20,869 nucleotides of DNA, taken from DAISLF01 sp964517345. GTDB taxonomy: Bacteria; Patescibacteriota; Gracilibacteria; Peribacterales; Peribacteraceae. Numbering within the stretch: position 1 is the stretch's first letter; the number at the start of each line of letters is the position of its first letter. Shown piece by piece: positions 14,801 through 20,869 of the stretch. A model generated the notes under the pieces. That model saw only the letters and a list, made by a program, of their open reading frames with translations, searched no databases and was not told where the DNA came from. Position numbers and translations under genes: made by a program. The stretch is from positions 1 through 20,869 of the forward strand of contig CAZFBZ010000023.1 in NCBI GenBank assembly GCA_964517345.1. Direction: 5' to 3'.

Positions 14801-17800
14801 GGGTCTTGCCGAAGCAGCCGAAGGCGCGGGGTGGGGAACCAAGTTCCTCGTCGGCCTCGCCATTGCGGCGCAGATCGCCGTCACTGTGCTCGATTTCATG
14901 GAAGCGAAGGAAGCCGAGAGAGTCTGTACCGAAAATAAAGAGAAGATCCGCAAGGATTTGGATAAATGGGCCGAAGAGGATGACAACTTCGTATGCATCG
15001 ATGAGAAAAAAGGCAAGTACGAGTACCGCGGAAAGGCGAAGTACAAGGATGGAAAAACGAGCAAGCAACAGGTGCTCTTCACCATCTCGCTTGAGGATTT
15101 CAACACCCGGGCCCGCTCCGATGCCGCGGACGCGCGCCTCACGGCCGATATCGTGGGCCTGGGCGCAACCGGTCTGCTGCTCGCGTTCCGCCTGGGCAGC
15201 CCGCTCGGGTGGGTCGTCGCCGGCATCGAGATCGGCGTGCGCGTCGGTATCGACTGCTGGGAATACAGTTCCTACAACGACGTTGTCCGCCGCTGCCCGT
15301 TGCCGATTCTCGTTCGTCTCGGGGGTACGCCGCTGCTCACCGGAGGCAAAGACGAAGCCGATTTGCTGGAGGGCCGTCTCTCTCGTATTTTCGTCGCACC
15401 AGAGCGCGCACTCCGCGAAAAACTCGTCTTCTCGTTCGCGATGCGCTACATCGGACAGAAGCATCCCGAGCGGTTCAAGCAGATCATGCTCGGTCTCAAT
15501 TCGGCCGCCGAGGTCAATGACCTCTACGACGATTTTAAAGAGAATATTCTCCCGCATTTCATCGCCGTTGCATTCGTCACCATGAAGAGGGCGAATGTCT
15601 CCTGGGAGAAATGGAGCGATCTGCGCTGCGATGAGGCGGTCTTCGCCACCGTCGTCGACCGCGAAGACCTGATGAAAGCGTTCGATTACACGGCCGATCA
15701 CTGGGCTGGCCACCGCGAGGAGCGCCGGCGCATCCTTTGGCGCCGTGAGGCCGCGGAGATCCGCAAGACCCTCGCGGGCGATGTGGATAAAGACGAGGCG
15801 CCGAAGCTCAGGCAGCGCCTGCTGCTGCTCGAAACCGCGCTCTACCAGCAGGGTTTCACCTTCGTCTTCGGCAAAAGACTGCGTGACAGTGACGCCGATA
15901 TCGACGCCAACAACACCGATACGGAAGTCGCCCCCCGCACGCGCCACGCGCTGGTCGGCAAGCTCTTCTACAAGCGCCTGAACGATCTGAAGGGGGATAC
16001 ATGGTCAAGGAAGCTCATGAGCAGCCATTCCGCCTCCGACAAGAGCGCGTACCTGACAGACAGCGGCACCATCCGGTACGACAAGAAAGGCCCGATCTTT
16101 CAGCCGGATGATATTGACGCCATTTTATCCACGAATCGTAACTTCTCGGTGAGCACTTCGGGCATTCGGGGTCTTCCGGACCGCCTGAATATCCGCGGCT
16201 CGGATAATTATCATGAGTTCGATGTCATTCCCGACCCGAAAGACGTTATCCCGTGGGTGCCGTCGGTGGACGCCCTGTATCATCCCGAACTGTACAAACG
16301 TCAGGGCGTCCTCAGCACCGAGATCGCGGCGCTGAGCCGACGTTACAAAGCTCTTACGGATCTCAAGAAAAAGCTGCGCACCGACATCGCAGCCGAACTG
16401 AAAAAAGACGAGCCTGAGCTCGACCAGTTCAAGCAGCGTATGACCGATCTCACCATCGAGCAGTCCATGTATCTCCACGATTTCCAGATGTGGGACGAGG
16501 AGGGCGTCGCCATCGTCGCCGAGATCCGGCGCCTGCAGAGAGTGACCACGGATGCCCAGCAGCGCGCCGAGAAACAGCTGCCGAACAAAAACTATGTGCC
16601 CAACGAGCGCCTGCGCACCCACCTGGGGAATCTGTGTCCGGATCTGGCATGGATTCCGAAAGCCACGGTGTTCGTGTCGGGGGAAATCGACTACGTGCGC
16701 GATGCGGCGATTCTTCAGTTGATGCTCGCCGGCTCTGCGGATATGAGCGGCATCGCCAACATCCGCGACCCGGCAATTCGTCAGGCGATGCGCGCCGGGT
16801 ATCCGGGCATGCGCGATGTCCGCGCAGTGAACATCCGCAAGGTGGTGGAGGGCGAGGGTCCGGAGCGCCGCGTCTCCTTCCATGTTATCTACGTGTGCAG
16901 CAGCGATCTGGAGAGCGAGAAGCCCAGGGACGTCATGCTCTACCAGCAGGCGTTCGTGGTGAATGCCCGCGGCCAGGTGGAGATCGGCATGCTGCTCCGT
17001 TCCAGCAATCCCAACGCGATCGACAGCTTCACCTACCAGCAGGCGAACTTCATCGCCAACCACGAGCGCGGCGTGCGCGAATACGATGATGATCTGGAGG
17101 CGTACCGCAAGCTTACGGACAAGCAGCGCTTCGAGCGCGCGTTCAGCTCGACCGACCGTCTCATGGAGCTCCGCCGCGATACCGACGGCTGCCCCGTGTA
17201 TGGCGTGAAGGTCGGCGGGAATTTCTTCCTGCTCAAATCCTCGGTGAACACCATCCGCTGGCAGAAGGTGCCGGCCGCGACGGTCGCGCTGTGGAACGCG
17301 GCGGATGCCAAGACGTTTGATCTCGGTAAAGTGATCCCCGATACCTGGAAGACCGTGGATAGCGATTTTGTCACGCGGCTGCGCAGAACGCTCCATCCGT
17401 CCAAGCATGGCCTGCCTGCCCGCGCCGAATGGACGAGAGATCAGATCCGCGACAACGGTCTTAATGACGACCAGCAGGCCGTTGCCCGCATTATCACCAT
17501 GCCCAACGACTTCGTCGGCCATGATGCACAGTACTCGGCCGTGAATCGCATCCTCTACCTCAGCCGCTACGGTGGCCACGCTTACGAAACACTCGCCTGG
17601 CGCCTGCGCATTTACTACCACTCGCTGCGCATGTCGCCGGACAACAAGTTCCGCGACATGATCGTCCAGTACAACCGTAACATCGGCCGGATGGGGCGGG
17701 ACACCGACTACAGCGCGCAGACACTCTTCCTCACTGCGTTCCTCGGGGAATCCCTCGGACTCGACAACCTCGATGACCGCGAGAACTGCGAGGCGCTCCT

Positions 17801-19328
17801 CGTCAAACTGCGTGGCATGGCGAAAGAAGGAAAATTTGGAGATCAGCGGCCGGACAATTATGAGACAATTCCGGATTGGTATCCGCATGACCGGCCCCGG
17901 CTGGCCCCCTACCGTCCCGACTGGAGGGAACGCGGAGAGCAGTTTGGAGCCGATGAGATCACCAGCAAGGAAACATTGGCCACCATCAACACCATCAACG
18001 ATGCATCACCCATCAAGCTCGTGTACGTCGAGAAACAGGGGAAGAAAGTCGCCTGCCTGCAGATGACGGGCGTGAAAAAGGAAGAGCTGGAGTTCATGCG
18101 CGCGTACATGCTCAAGAAATGCGCTGCCGCCAAGCTGCCGGGCTGGCCGGATAAAGACAGGCCCCCGTCCACGGATGATTTCCACGGCGTGCCGATACAC
18201 AGCCGTGGCTTCGTTCTCCAGGTGTATCTGGACATGCCGGAAGAGGAGGATATGGACGCGTGGCTCCAACGGTTCCGCGAGGCGTTTCTGGGCGGCGAAA
18301 ACAACGACAAGGGACTCCAGCCCATCCGCGAAGAGAACGACGAGTTCCAGACGCGGGCACTCTGGATGTTCGCAAAATCTTTTTACACCGGAAGCACGGT
18401 GTTGAACCAACTCAAGACGATCGACGATCTGCGCAAGTTCGGCGATACGCCGGCCGAGATCGCCGCGGAAATTGTGAAAGAGCTGAAGGAAGCCCCTGTC
18501 ACCGGCATGCATATCGACAAAGATGGCACGCTGAAGATCGGCACGCAGATAGTGATGAAAGATTTCGCTAAAGAACTGGGGGAAGATCCATGGAAAGCCC
18601 TGAGTGCGGCGATCCTCACGCGAAACATGGAGGTGCGGTCCGACGAGTCGCTCGTCCGTCTGCGCGAATCACTCACGTCTTTGCACCAGCTGTCGGCGCC
18701 CGAAGGCGTCGAGCTGCCCGAGTGGCACCCGGAGGTAAAATTCCTGTACGACGAGACGCATGTCATCAAGAGCTGGACGATGGCGACGCCAACATTCGTG
18801 TATGCCGGGGAGCGCACCGAGCTTGAAATGCCCGACAGGTATTTCGCCCAAAAGAAATTCAAGGAAGACGGCAAAGACAAGACGGAGAATCTCTACCATG
18901 GTGCGAATAGCTTCTCGTGGGAAGACGGTGACGGCGAAGCAAAATTCTGGAACCCCACCGAAAAAGAAGTAACTGATCTCAAGGACGGCGAAGTGCCCAA
19001 CCGCCCGCCGGACCTGATCGTGCGATTCCAGGCCCGTCGCGTCGACGCGGGGGTCAAGGCATGGCCCGCGAGGAAAGAGGAGCGTCAGGTCAATTTCAGC
19101 GGCGCGACGGTGCTGGTCGGCATGCCCGGCCCGTACTACGTCAAAAAAACCGTGATCAATGGGAAGGGCGAGGAACGTGCTGCGGGGGAGTACGGCTACG
19201 GCGGGAAGAGCTTTGAGTGGAGTGAAAAAGAGGAGGACGGCTATGCGGATTTTTGGCCTATGCCTAAGGATAACCTCAAGCCGACAGGCGAACCGGTGCT
19301 CCGGGTCAAATTCAGCCGCAAGAATTGA
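11898..19328 (+). CDS. Giant uncharacterised protein, 2,476 aa, membrane-anchored, member of the tandem paralog family
   Basis: The ATG at 11898 gives an N-terminus that aligns from its first residues with both paralogs. No Shine-Dalgarno is present; a GGAC lies too far upstream. The family blocks are AMQTFYEY at 86, HVNDLS at 130, INAD with NAHYAALGQ from 229, LGYP with YDPLKTE from 497, and a transmembrane segment ending in WWVGGRGGL (W676). These sit a constant 5-7 residues from their positions in the 2,753-residue protein. Then come FWDP at 745, a short proline-rich linker, helices at about 777-836, hydrophobic segments at about 982-1002 and 1083-1122, and a long coiled-coil-like region at about 1465-1561. 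SSVNTIRWQKV (W1788) and LWNAADAKT (W1799) match C-terminal modules of the other proteins. The protein ends in a roughly 98-residue tandem repeat. It is richer in Lys than the Arg-rich 2,753-residue paralog. No catalytic motif or known family was recognised. Confidence 0.96.
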   Translation: MADTLDSAAKDLAEEVKVENGTIPALAVLNERNLRDHIAALFDRPGTEGYKRLMIAYATRMQLNRLRLVKDPMNVNIRRQLAQEGAMQTFYEYVPNAVVHHLREMQEYLRLKKALGIDGDPDMEKRALEHVNDLSATVALRTLFGRYGQLITLRNEMRTEHGADHDIVKDLNVAIAALKKAITARFAINTAHTPNASLRIRTPSHKTCNKPAGTKTVGETIQIPVTALINADIDNAHYAALGQSNALLDLEITWIMSVPPGGPGAAPADNLVDAAKDKIAAWGFTAAREVPLPSEALTMDLLERALNANVAAARKIAAAAKPSNKKESQAELERLHEERKVIIAETVALIGRLGRNRLGNIKLLSLQHALDAFKKDAPKSAPAPGADHKAMAKYLESELKTQMDGIRAHMDAMLGSNLFTRDLPEQVEDFFNKNGRQAAWKTMEALVALRQTPGRWAREKIPGAAFVGDIPVVGPALGLGSPEKAREEVMKEIRVSLGYPENYDPLKTEEENAKNGVKLTVADKQRIQERMKTTLDVLKKYRPLLEAHKKKMNENLDALTDLRKAVDPNTLVGVEPASADVFKPYLVGGRVTPATITKIKALPEGDAKKAVSAAAFLTLFDQLDGDWKDYLDTLTNYLLELEDVLKIHLEVALILEATSSSLLPTIYTLGGILAAWWVGGRGGLARFAKNGRIPMARFGFWGTVGQTFKRIGNAPISAADRLGTALFRDLLWNKGDWRSAIRSVFWDPMRPTAKPPPLPPPVVQTAASVLGDISPTVRQFRSLQLQILRLRAELNATGTLPARKVEIAKLLEGEAGLYARRTALQKEIMARLNGAEGVLPTAEANLLRATAAEQVLGRTLTAGERAVIVKMHEAGEDVLRLACQNCKVRPDPDLIARATAAEIRAMRNLTKLEQDALIAAKVARLTEKARVLKTAATDGTWTSKAVGKELEMLCHSGITGKNGTNPAAGLAEAAEGAGWGTKFLVGLAIAAQIAVTVLDFMEAKEAERVCTENKEKIRKDLDKWAEEDDNFVCIDEKKGKYEYRGKAKYKDGKTSKQQVLFTISLEDFNTRARSDAADARLTADIVGLGATGLLLAFRLGSPLGWVVAGIEIGVRVGIDCWEYSSYNDVVRRCPLPILVRLGGTPLLTGGKDEADLLEGRLSRIFVAPERALREKLVFSFAMRYIGQKHPERFKQIMLGLNSAAEVNDLYDDFKENILPHFIAVAFVTMKRANVSWEKWSDLRCDEAVFATVVDREDLMKAFDYTADHWAGHREERRRILWRREAAEIRKTLAGDVDKDEAPKLRQRLLLLETALYQQGFTFVFGKRLRDSDADIDANNTDTEVAPRTRHALVGKLFYKRLNDLKGDTWSRKLMSSHSASDKSAYLTDSGTIRYDKKGPIFQPDDIDAILSTNRNFSVSTSGIRGLPDRLNIRGSDNYHEFDVIPDPKDVIPWVPSVDALYHPELYKRQGVLSTEIAALSRRYKALTDLKKKLRTDIAAELKKDEPELDQFKQRMTDLTIEQSMYLHDFQMWDEEGVAIVAEIRRLQRVTTDAQQRAEKQLPNKNYVPNERLRTHLGNLCPDLAWIPKATVFVSGEIDYVRDAAILQLMLAGSADMSGIANIRDPAIRQAMRAGYPGMRDVRAVNIRKVVEGEGPERRVSFHVIYVCSSDLESEKPRDVMLYQQAFVVNARGQVEIGMLLRSSNPNAIDSFTYQQANFIANHERGVREYDDDLEAYRKLTDKQRFERAFSSTDRLMELRRDTDGCPVYGVKVGGNFFLLKSSVNTIRWQKVPAATVALWNAADAKTFDLGKVIPDTWKTVDSDFVTRLRRTLHPSKHGLPARAEWTRDQIRDNGLNDDQQAVARIITMPNDFVGHDAQYSAVNRILYLSRYGGHAYETLAWRLRIYYHSLRMSPDNKFRDMIVQYNRNIGRMGRDTDYSAQTLFLTAFLGESLGLDNLDDRENCEALLVKLRGMAKEGKFGDQRPDNYETIPDWYPHDRPRLAPYRPDWRERGEQFGADEITSKETLATINTINDASPIKLVYVEKQGKKVACLQMTGVKKEELEFMRAYMLKKCAAAKLPGWPDKDRPPSTDDFHGVPIHSRGFVLQVYLDMPEEEDMDAWLQRFREAFLGGENNDKGLQPIREENDEFQTRALWMFAKSFYTGSTVLNQLKTIDDLRKFGDTPAEIAAEIVKELKEAPVTGMHIDKDGTLKIGTQIVMKDFAKELGEDPWKALSAAILTRNMEVRSDESLVRLRESLTSLHQLSAPEGVELPEWHPEVKFLYDETHVIKSWTMATPTFVYAGERTELEMPDRYFAQKKFKEDGKDKTENLYHGANSFSWEDGDGEAKFWNPTEKEVTDLKDGEVPNRPPDLIVRFQARRVDAGVKAWPARKEERQVNFSGATVLVGMPGPYYVKKTVINGKGEERAAGEYGYGGKSFEWSEKEEDGYADFWPMPKDNLKPTGEPVLRVKFSRKN
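18831..19325 (+). repeat. C-terminal tandem repeat, two units about 98 residues apart, in the 2,476-residue protein
   Basis: Unit 1 begins PDRYFAQKK (residue 2312) and unit 2 begins PGPYYVKK (residue 2410). Each continues with a Lys/Glu/Gly turn, then Y-x-G-x-x-S-F-x-W, an acidic turn, a second aromatic pair FW, and ends in LIVRFQARR or VLRVKFSRK. The pattern reads as short beta-strands and is at the very C-terminus. The same 98-residue spacing separates the GRW units in the gene at 1-2367. Confidence 0.75.
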
Positions 19329-19344
19329 CGGATTGGCGCGATAC

Positions 19345-19363
19345 GATTGCACCATAATTTGAC
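19345..19363 (+). promoter_or_regulatory. Conserved 19-nt upstream element, copy 2
   Basis: GATTGCACCATAATTTGAC matches the copy at 11799-11817 at 18 of 19 positions and again ends 34 nt before the -10 box. Its last seven bases (ATTTGAC) form the start of the left arm of the inverted repeat at 19357-19392. Confidence 0.65.
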
Positions 19364-19392
19364 GAACATATAAATTTCGTCGTTCGTCAAAT
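19357..19392 (+). promoter_or_regulatory. Perfect 11-bp inverted repeat in the promoter of the third giant gene
   Basis: ATTTGACGAAC (19357-19367) and GTTCGTCAAAT (19382-19392) are exact inverted copies separated by 14 nt. The right arm ends 5 nt before the -10 box, so bound protein would cover the core promoter. The low GC content and absence of a T-run argue against an intrinsic terminator for the upstream gene. An operator is the best reading. No other terminator is visible between 19329 and 19445. Confidence 0.65.
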
Positions 19393-19397
19393 ACAGA

Positions 19398-19403
19398 TAT
19401 AAT
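19398..19403 (+). promoter_or_regulatory. -10 box of the third giant gene
   Basis: A perfect TATAAT is followed by ATAGAGA, similar to the bases after two other -10 boxes in this window. The -35 position at 17 nt spacing reads TTTCGT (19375-19380), a weak match. The predicted transcript start is near 19410, leaving a leader of about 36 nt. Confidence 0.65.
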
Positions 19404-19409
19404 ATAGAG

Positions 19410-19430
19410 ATTGCCGCTTTATGCGGCAGT
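19410..19430 (+). promoter_or_regulatory. 5'UTR hairpin of the third giant gene
   Basis: TGCCGC (19412-19417), loop TTTAT and GCGGCA (19423-19428) form a perfect six-pair stem, extendable by a T-G and an A-T pair. It is at the predicted transcript 5' end and 17 nt before the ATG, matching the hairpin placement of the other two giant genes. Confidence 0.55.
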
Positions 19431-19445
19431 ACACAGCAAACACCC

Positions 19446-20869
19446 ATGAATCCTCCCGGTTCACTCGAAGCCGCCACGCACGATCTCGCCAACGAGGTGA
19501 AGATCGAGAACGGTGAGATCCAGCCGCTCAAGACGCTCACGTCCGCCGGGTTGTCGGCACAGGTCACCGCGCTCTTCGACACGCCGGGCACAGAAGGCTA
19601 TCGCCGGCTGATGACCGCCTACGCGACGCGCATGCAGCTGCAGCGGCTGAATCTGTGGGTCAAGCCGGGTGCAATGAAAGACCCTGCGGTGCTCCGGCAG
19701 CTGGAACAGGATGCTGCGATGCAGACGTTCTACGAGTACGTCCCCAACGCGGTTGTGCATCATCTGCGCGAGATGCAGGAATATCTGCGGCTGAAGCAGG
19801 AGCTGGGTATCTCGGCTGATGCCGATCTGGAAAAGGGGGCACTGGACCATGTCAACGATCTGACGGCCGTCGTCGGGCTCCGCGCGGAACTCGGCCGCTA
19901 CGGCCAGATCGTCACGCTCCGCAACAGCATCCGGACCCGTGATGGCGCAGACTCCCCGATTGTCCGGAACCTCAATGCGGTCATCGTAAAACTCAAGAAG
20001 GCGATCAGCGACCGCTTCGCTAAGAACAAAAGTGAACATACCCCCAACGACGCGGTGCGGATCCGCACGCCGGCGCGCAATAAGATGGCGAAGCCCGCGA
20101 GTACGCGGACCATTGGCGCAACCCGCGATCTCCCCGGGGGCACGCAGAGCGAGGTACTGATGGCATCCTTCATTAACGCCGATACGGACAATGCCCATTA
20201 TGCTGCGCTTGGACAGATCAACGGCCTGCTTGATGCCGAGATCAGCTGGCTCATGAGTGGCTCGCCTGGTGTACCCGGCTTCCAGCAGCCGCCGGAGAAC
20301 GTCGTCGTTGACGGTATGCGGAACTTTGGCATCCTCGCACAGCGCGAACCGCAGCCGCTTCCATCCGAGCGTCTCTCGATGGACATCCTCGAGCGTGCCC
20401 TTCTGCTGAACGTTGAACAGTCGAGGAGGGTCGCTTCAGAAGCGACCAAGGACAACAAAGAGGCGACGGAACGCCGGCTCGGCGAGCTCGGTATAGAGCG
20501 CAGGAGAATCATTGCCGAGACCGTGGCGCTGATGAACCGCATGGGCCGCAATAAACTCGGCAACGTCCGGCTGCTATCCGCCCGCCATGCACTCGACCAG
20601 TTCAAAGCGGCGGGACCGGCTGCGGCGCCGGCTTCGGGCGCGTCCAACGCGGAGATGGTGAAATATCTGGATCAGGAGCTGACTCAGCAGCTTGCAGGCA
20701 TTCGCGCACACTACGACGCCGTTCTCGACGGCGGCGATATTCTGACGGTCCAGCTTCCGGAAGCTGCCGAAGATTTGTTCAACGGGCCCGGGCGCGAGGC
20801 CGCAGTGCGCGTGATGGAATCGCTCGTGGTCATCCGCCTGCTCCCGGGCGCGCTGCTGCGGAAGATTCC
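19446..20869 (+). CDS. N-terminal 474 residues of a third giant paralog (3' end outside window)
   Basis: The ATG at 19446 opens a frame with no stop through to the window end. The protein begins MNPPGSLEAA, aligning with MVPPETIEAA of the 2,753-residue protein. Family blocks fall at AMQTFYEY 91, HVNDLT 135 and INAD with NAHYAALGQ from 243. The first two are at the same residue numbers as in the 2,753-residue protein and the third is shifted by seven, because of a Gly/Thr-rich insertion near residues 228-242. The later blocks LPSE with MDILERAL, RMGRNKLGNVRLL and EMVKYLDQEL are also present. The predicted structure is helical and soluble in this part; the family transmembrane segment would lie beyond the window edge. 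The start has no Shine-Dalgarno sequence (leader tail CAAACACCC). The full length and C-terminal modules cannot be seen. Function unknown. Confidence 0.95.
   Translation, partial: MNPPGSLEAATHDLANEVKIENGEIQPLKTLTSAGLSAQVTALFDTPGTEGYRRLMTAYATRMQLQRLNLWVKPGAMKDPAVLRQLEQDAAMQTFYEYVPNAVVHHLREMQEYLRLKQELGISADADLEKGALDHVNDLTAVVGLRAELGRYGQIVTLRNSIRTRDGADSPIVRNLNAVIVKLKKAISDRFAKNKSEHTPNDAVRIRTPARNKMAKPASTRTIGATRDLPGGTQSEVLMASFINADTDNAHYAALGQINGLLDAEISWLMSGSPGVPGFQQPPENVVVDGMRNFGILAQREPQPLPSERLSMDILERALLLNVEQSRRVASEATKDNKEATERRLGELGIERRRIIAETVALMNRMGRNKLGNVRLLSARHALDQFKAAGPAAAPASGASNAEMVKYLDQELTQQLAGIRAHYDAVLDGGDILTVQLPEAAEDLFNGPGREAAVRVMESLVVIRLLPGALLRKI

Noticed and set aside
1..20869. Phage tail tape-measure proteins, as an explanation for long helical proteins with hydrophobic middles
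   Set aside because: There are several paralogs with individual promoters, large beta-like C-terminal halves, and no phage structural or assembly genes around them.

Overview
The window comes from a high-GC bacterium (about 60% by eye) using the standard code: all five visible stop codons are TGA and Trp is TGG. All genes lie on the + strand and fill nearly the whole window. No housekeeping gene, RNA gene, mobile element or CRISPR array is visible. The lineage cannot be fixed from this sequence. Giant uncharacterised proteins in tandem, sigma70-like -10 boxes and starts without Shine-Dalgarno sequences would fit a Patescibacteria/CPR-like (for example Peregrinibacteria-like) or other giant-gene lineage, but this is a low-confidence inference.

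Layout: (1) 1-2367 is the C-terminal 788 residues of a large protein whose start lies upstream. (2) 2478-10739 encodes a 2,753-residue giant protein. (3) 10801-11232 and 11251-11736 form a two-gene operon for small proteins of 143 and 161 residues, closed by a clear intrinsic terminator at 11762-11793. (4) 11898-19328 encodes a second complete giant protein of 2,476 residues. (5) 19446-20869 is the first 474 codons of a third member, running off the window.

The three visible N-termini are clear paralogs. About 690 residues, ending in a transmembrane segment with the motif WWVGGRGGL, align almost without gaps between the two complete proteins. Beyond that the proteins diverge strongly, though they keep a similar plan: a helical linker, a second hydrophobic block near residue 1100, then a very long C-terminal half with coiled-coil-like stretches and weak repeated Trp-containing modules. 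The upstream fragment 1-2367 shares one of these modules and is probably a fourth member.

Each giant gene seems to be its own transcription unit with a -10 box, a small 5'UTR hairpin and a start codon preceded by pyrimidines rather than a Shine-Dalgarno sequence. The genes at 11898 and 19446 also share a 19-nt element (18 of 19 identical) exactly 34 nt upstream of the -10 box. Together this looks like an expanding array of giant, probably membrane-anchored proteins with constant N-termini and variable C-termini, plus a small two-gene unit set inside the array. No biochemical function can be assigned from the sequence.
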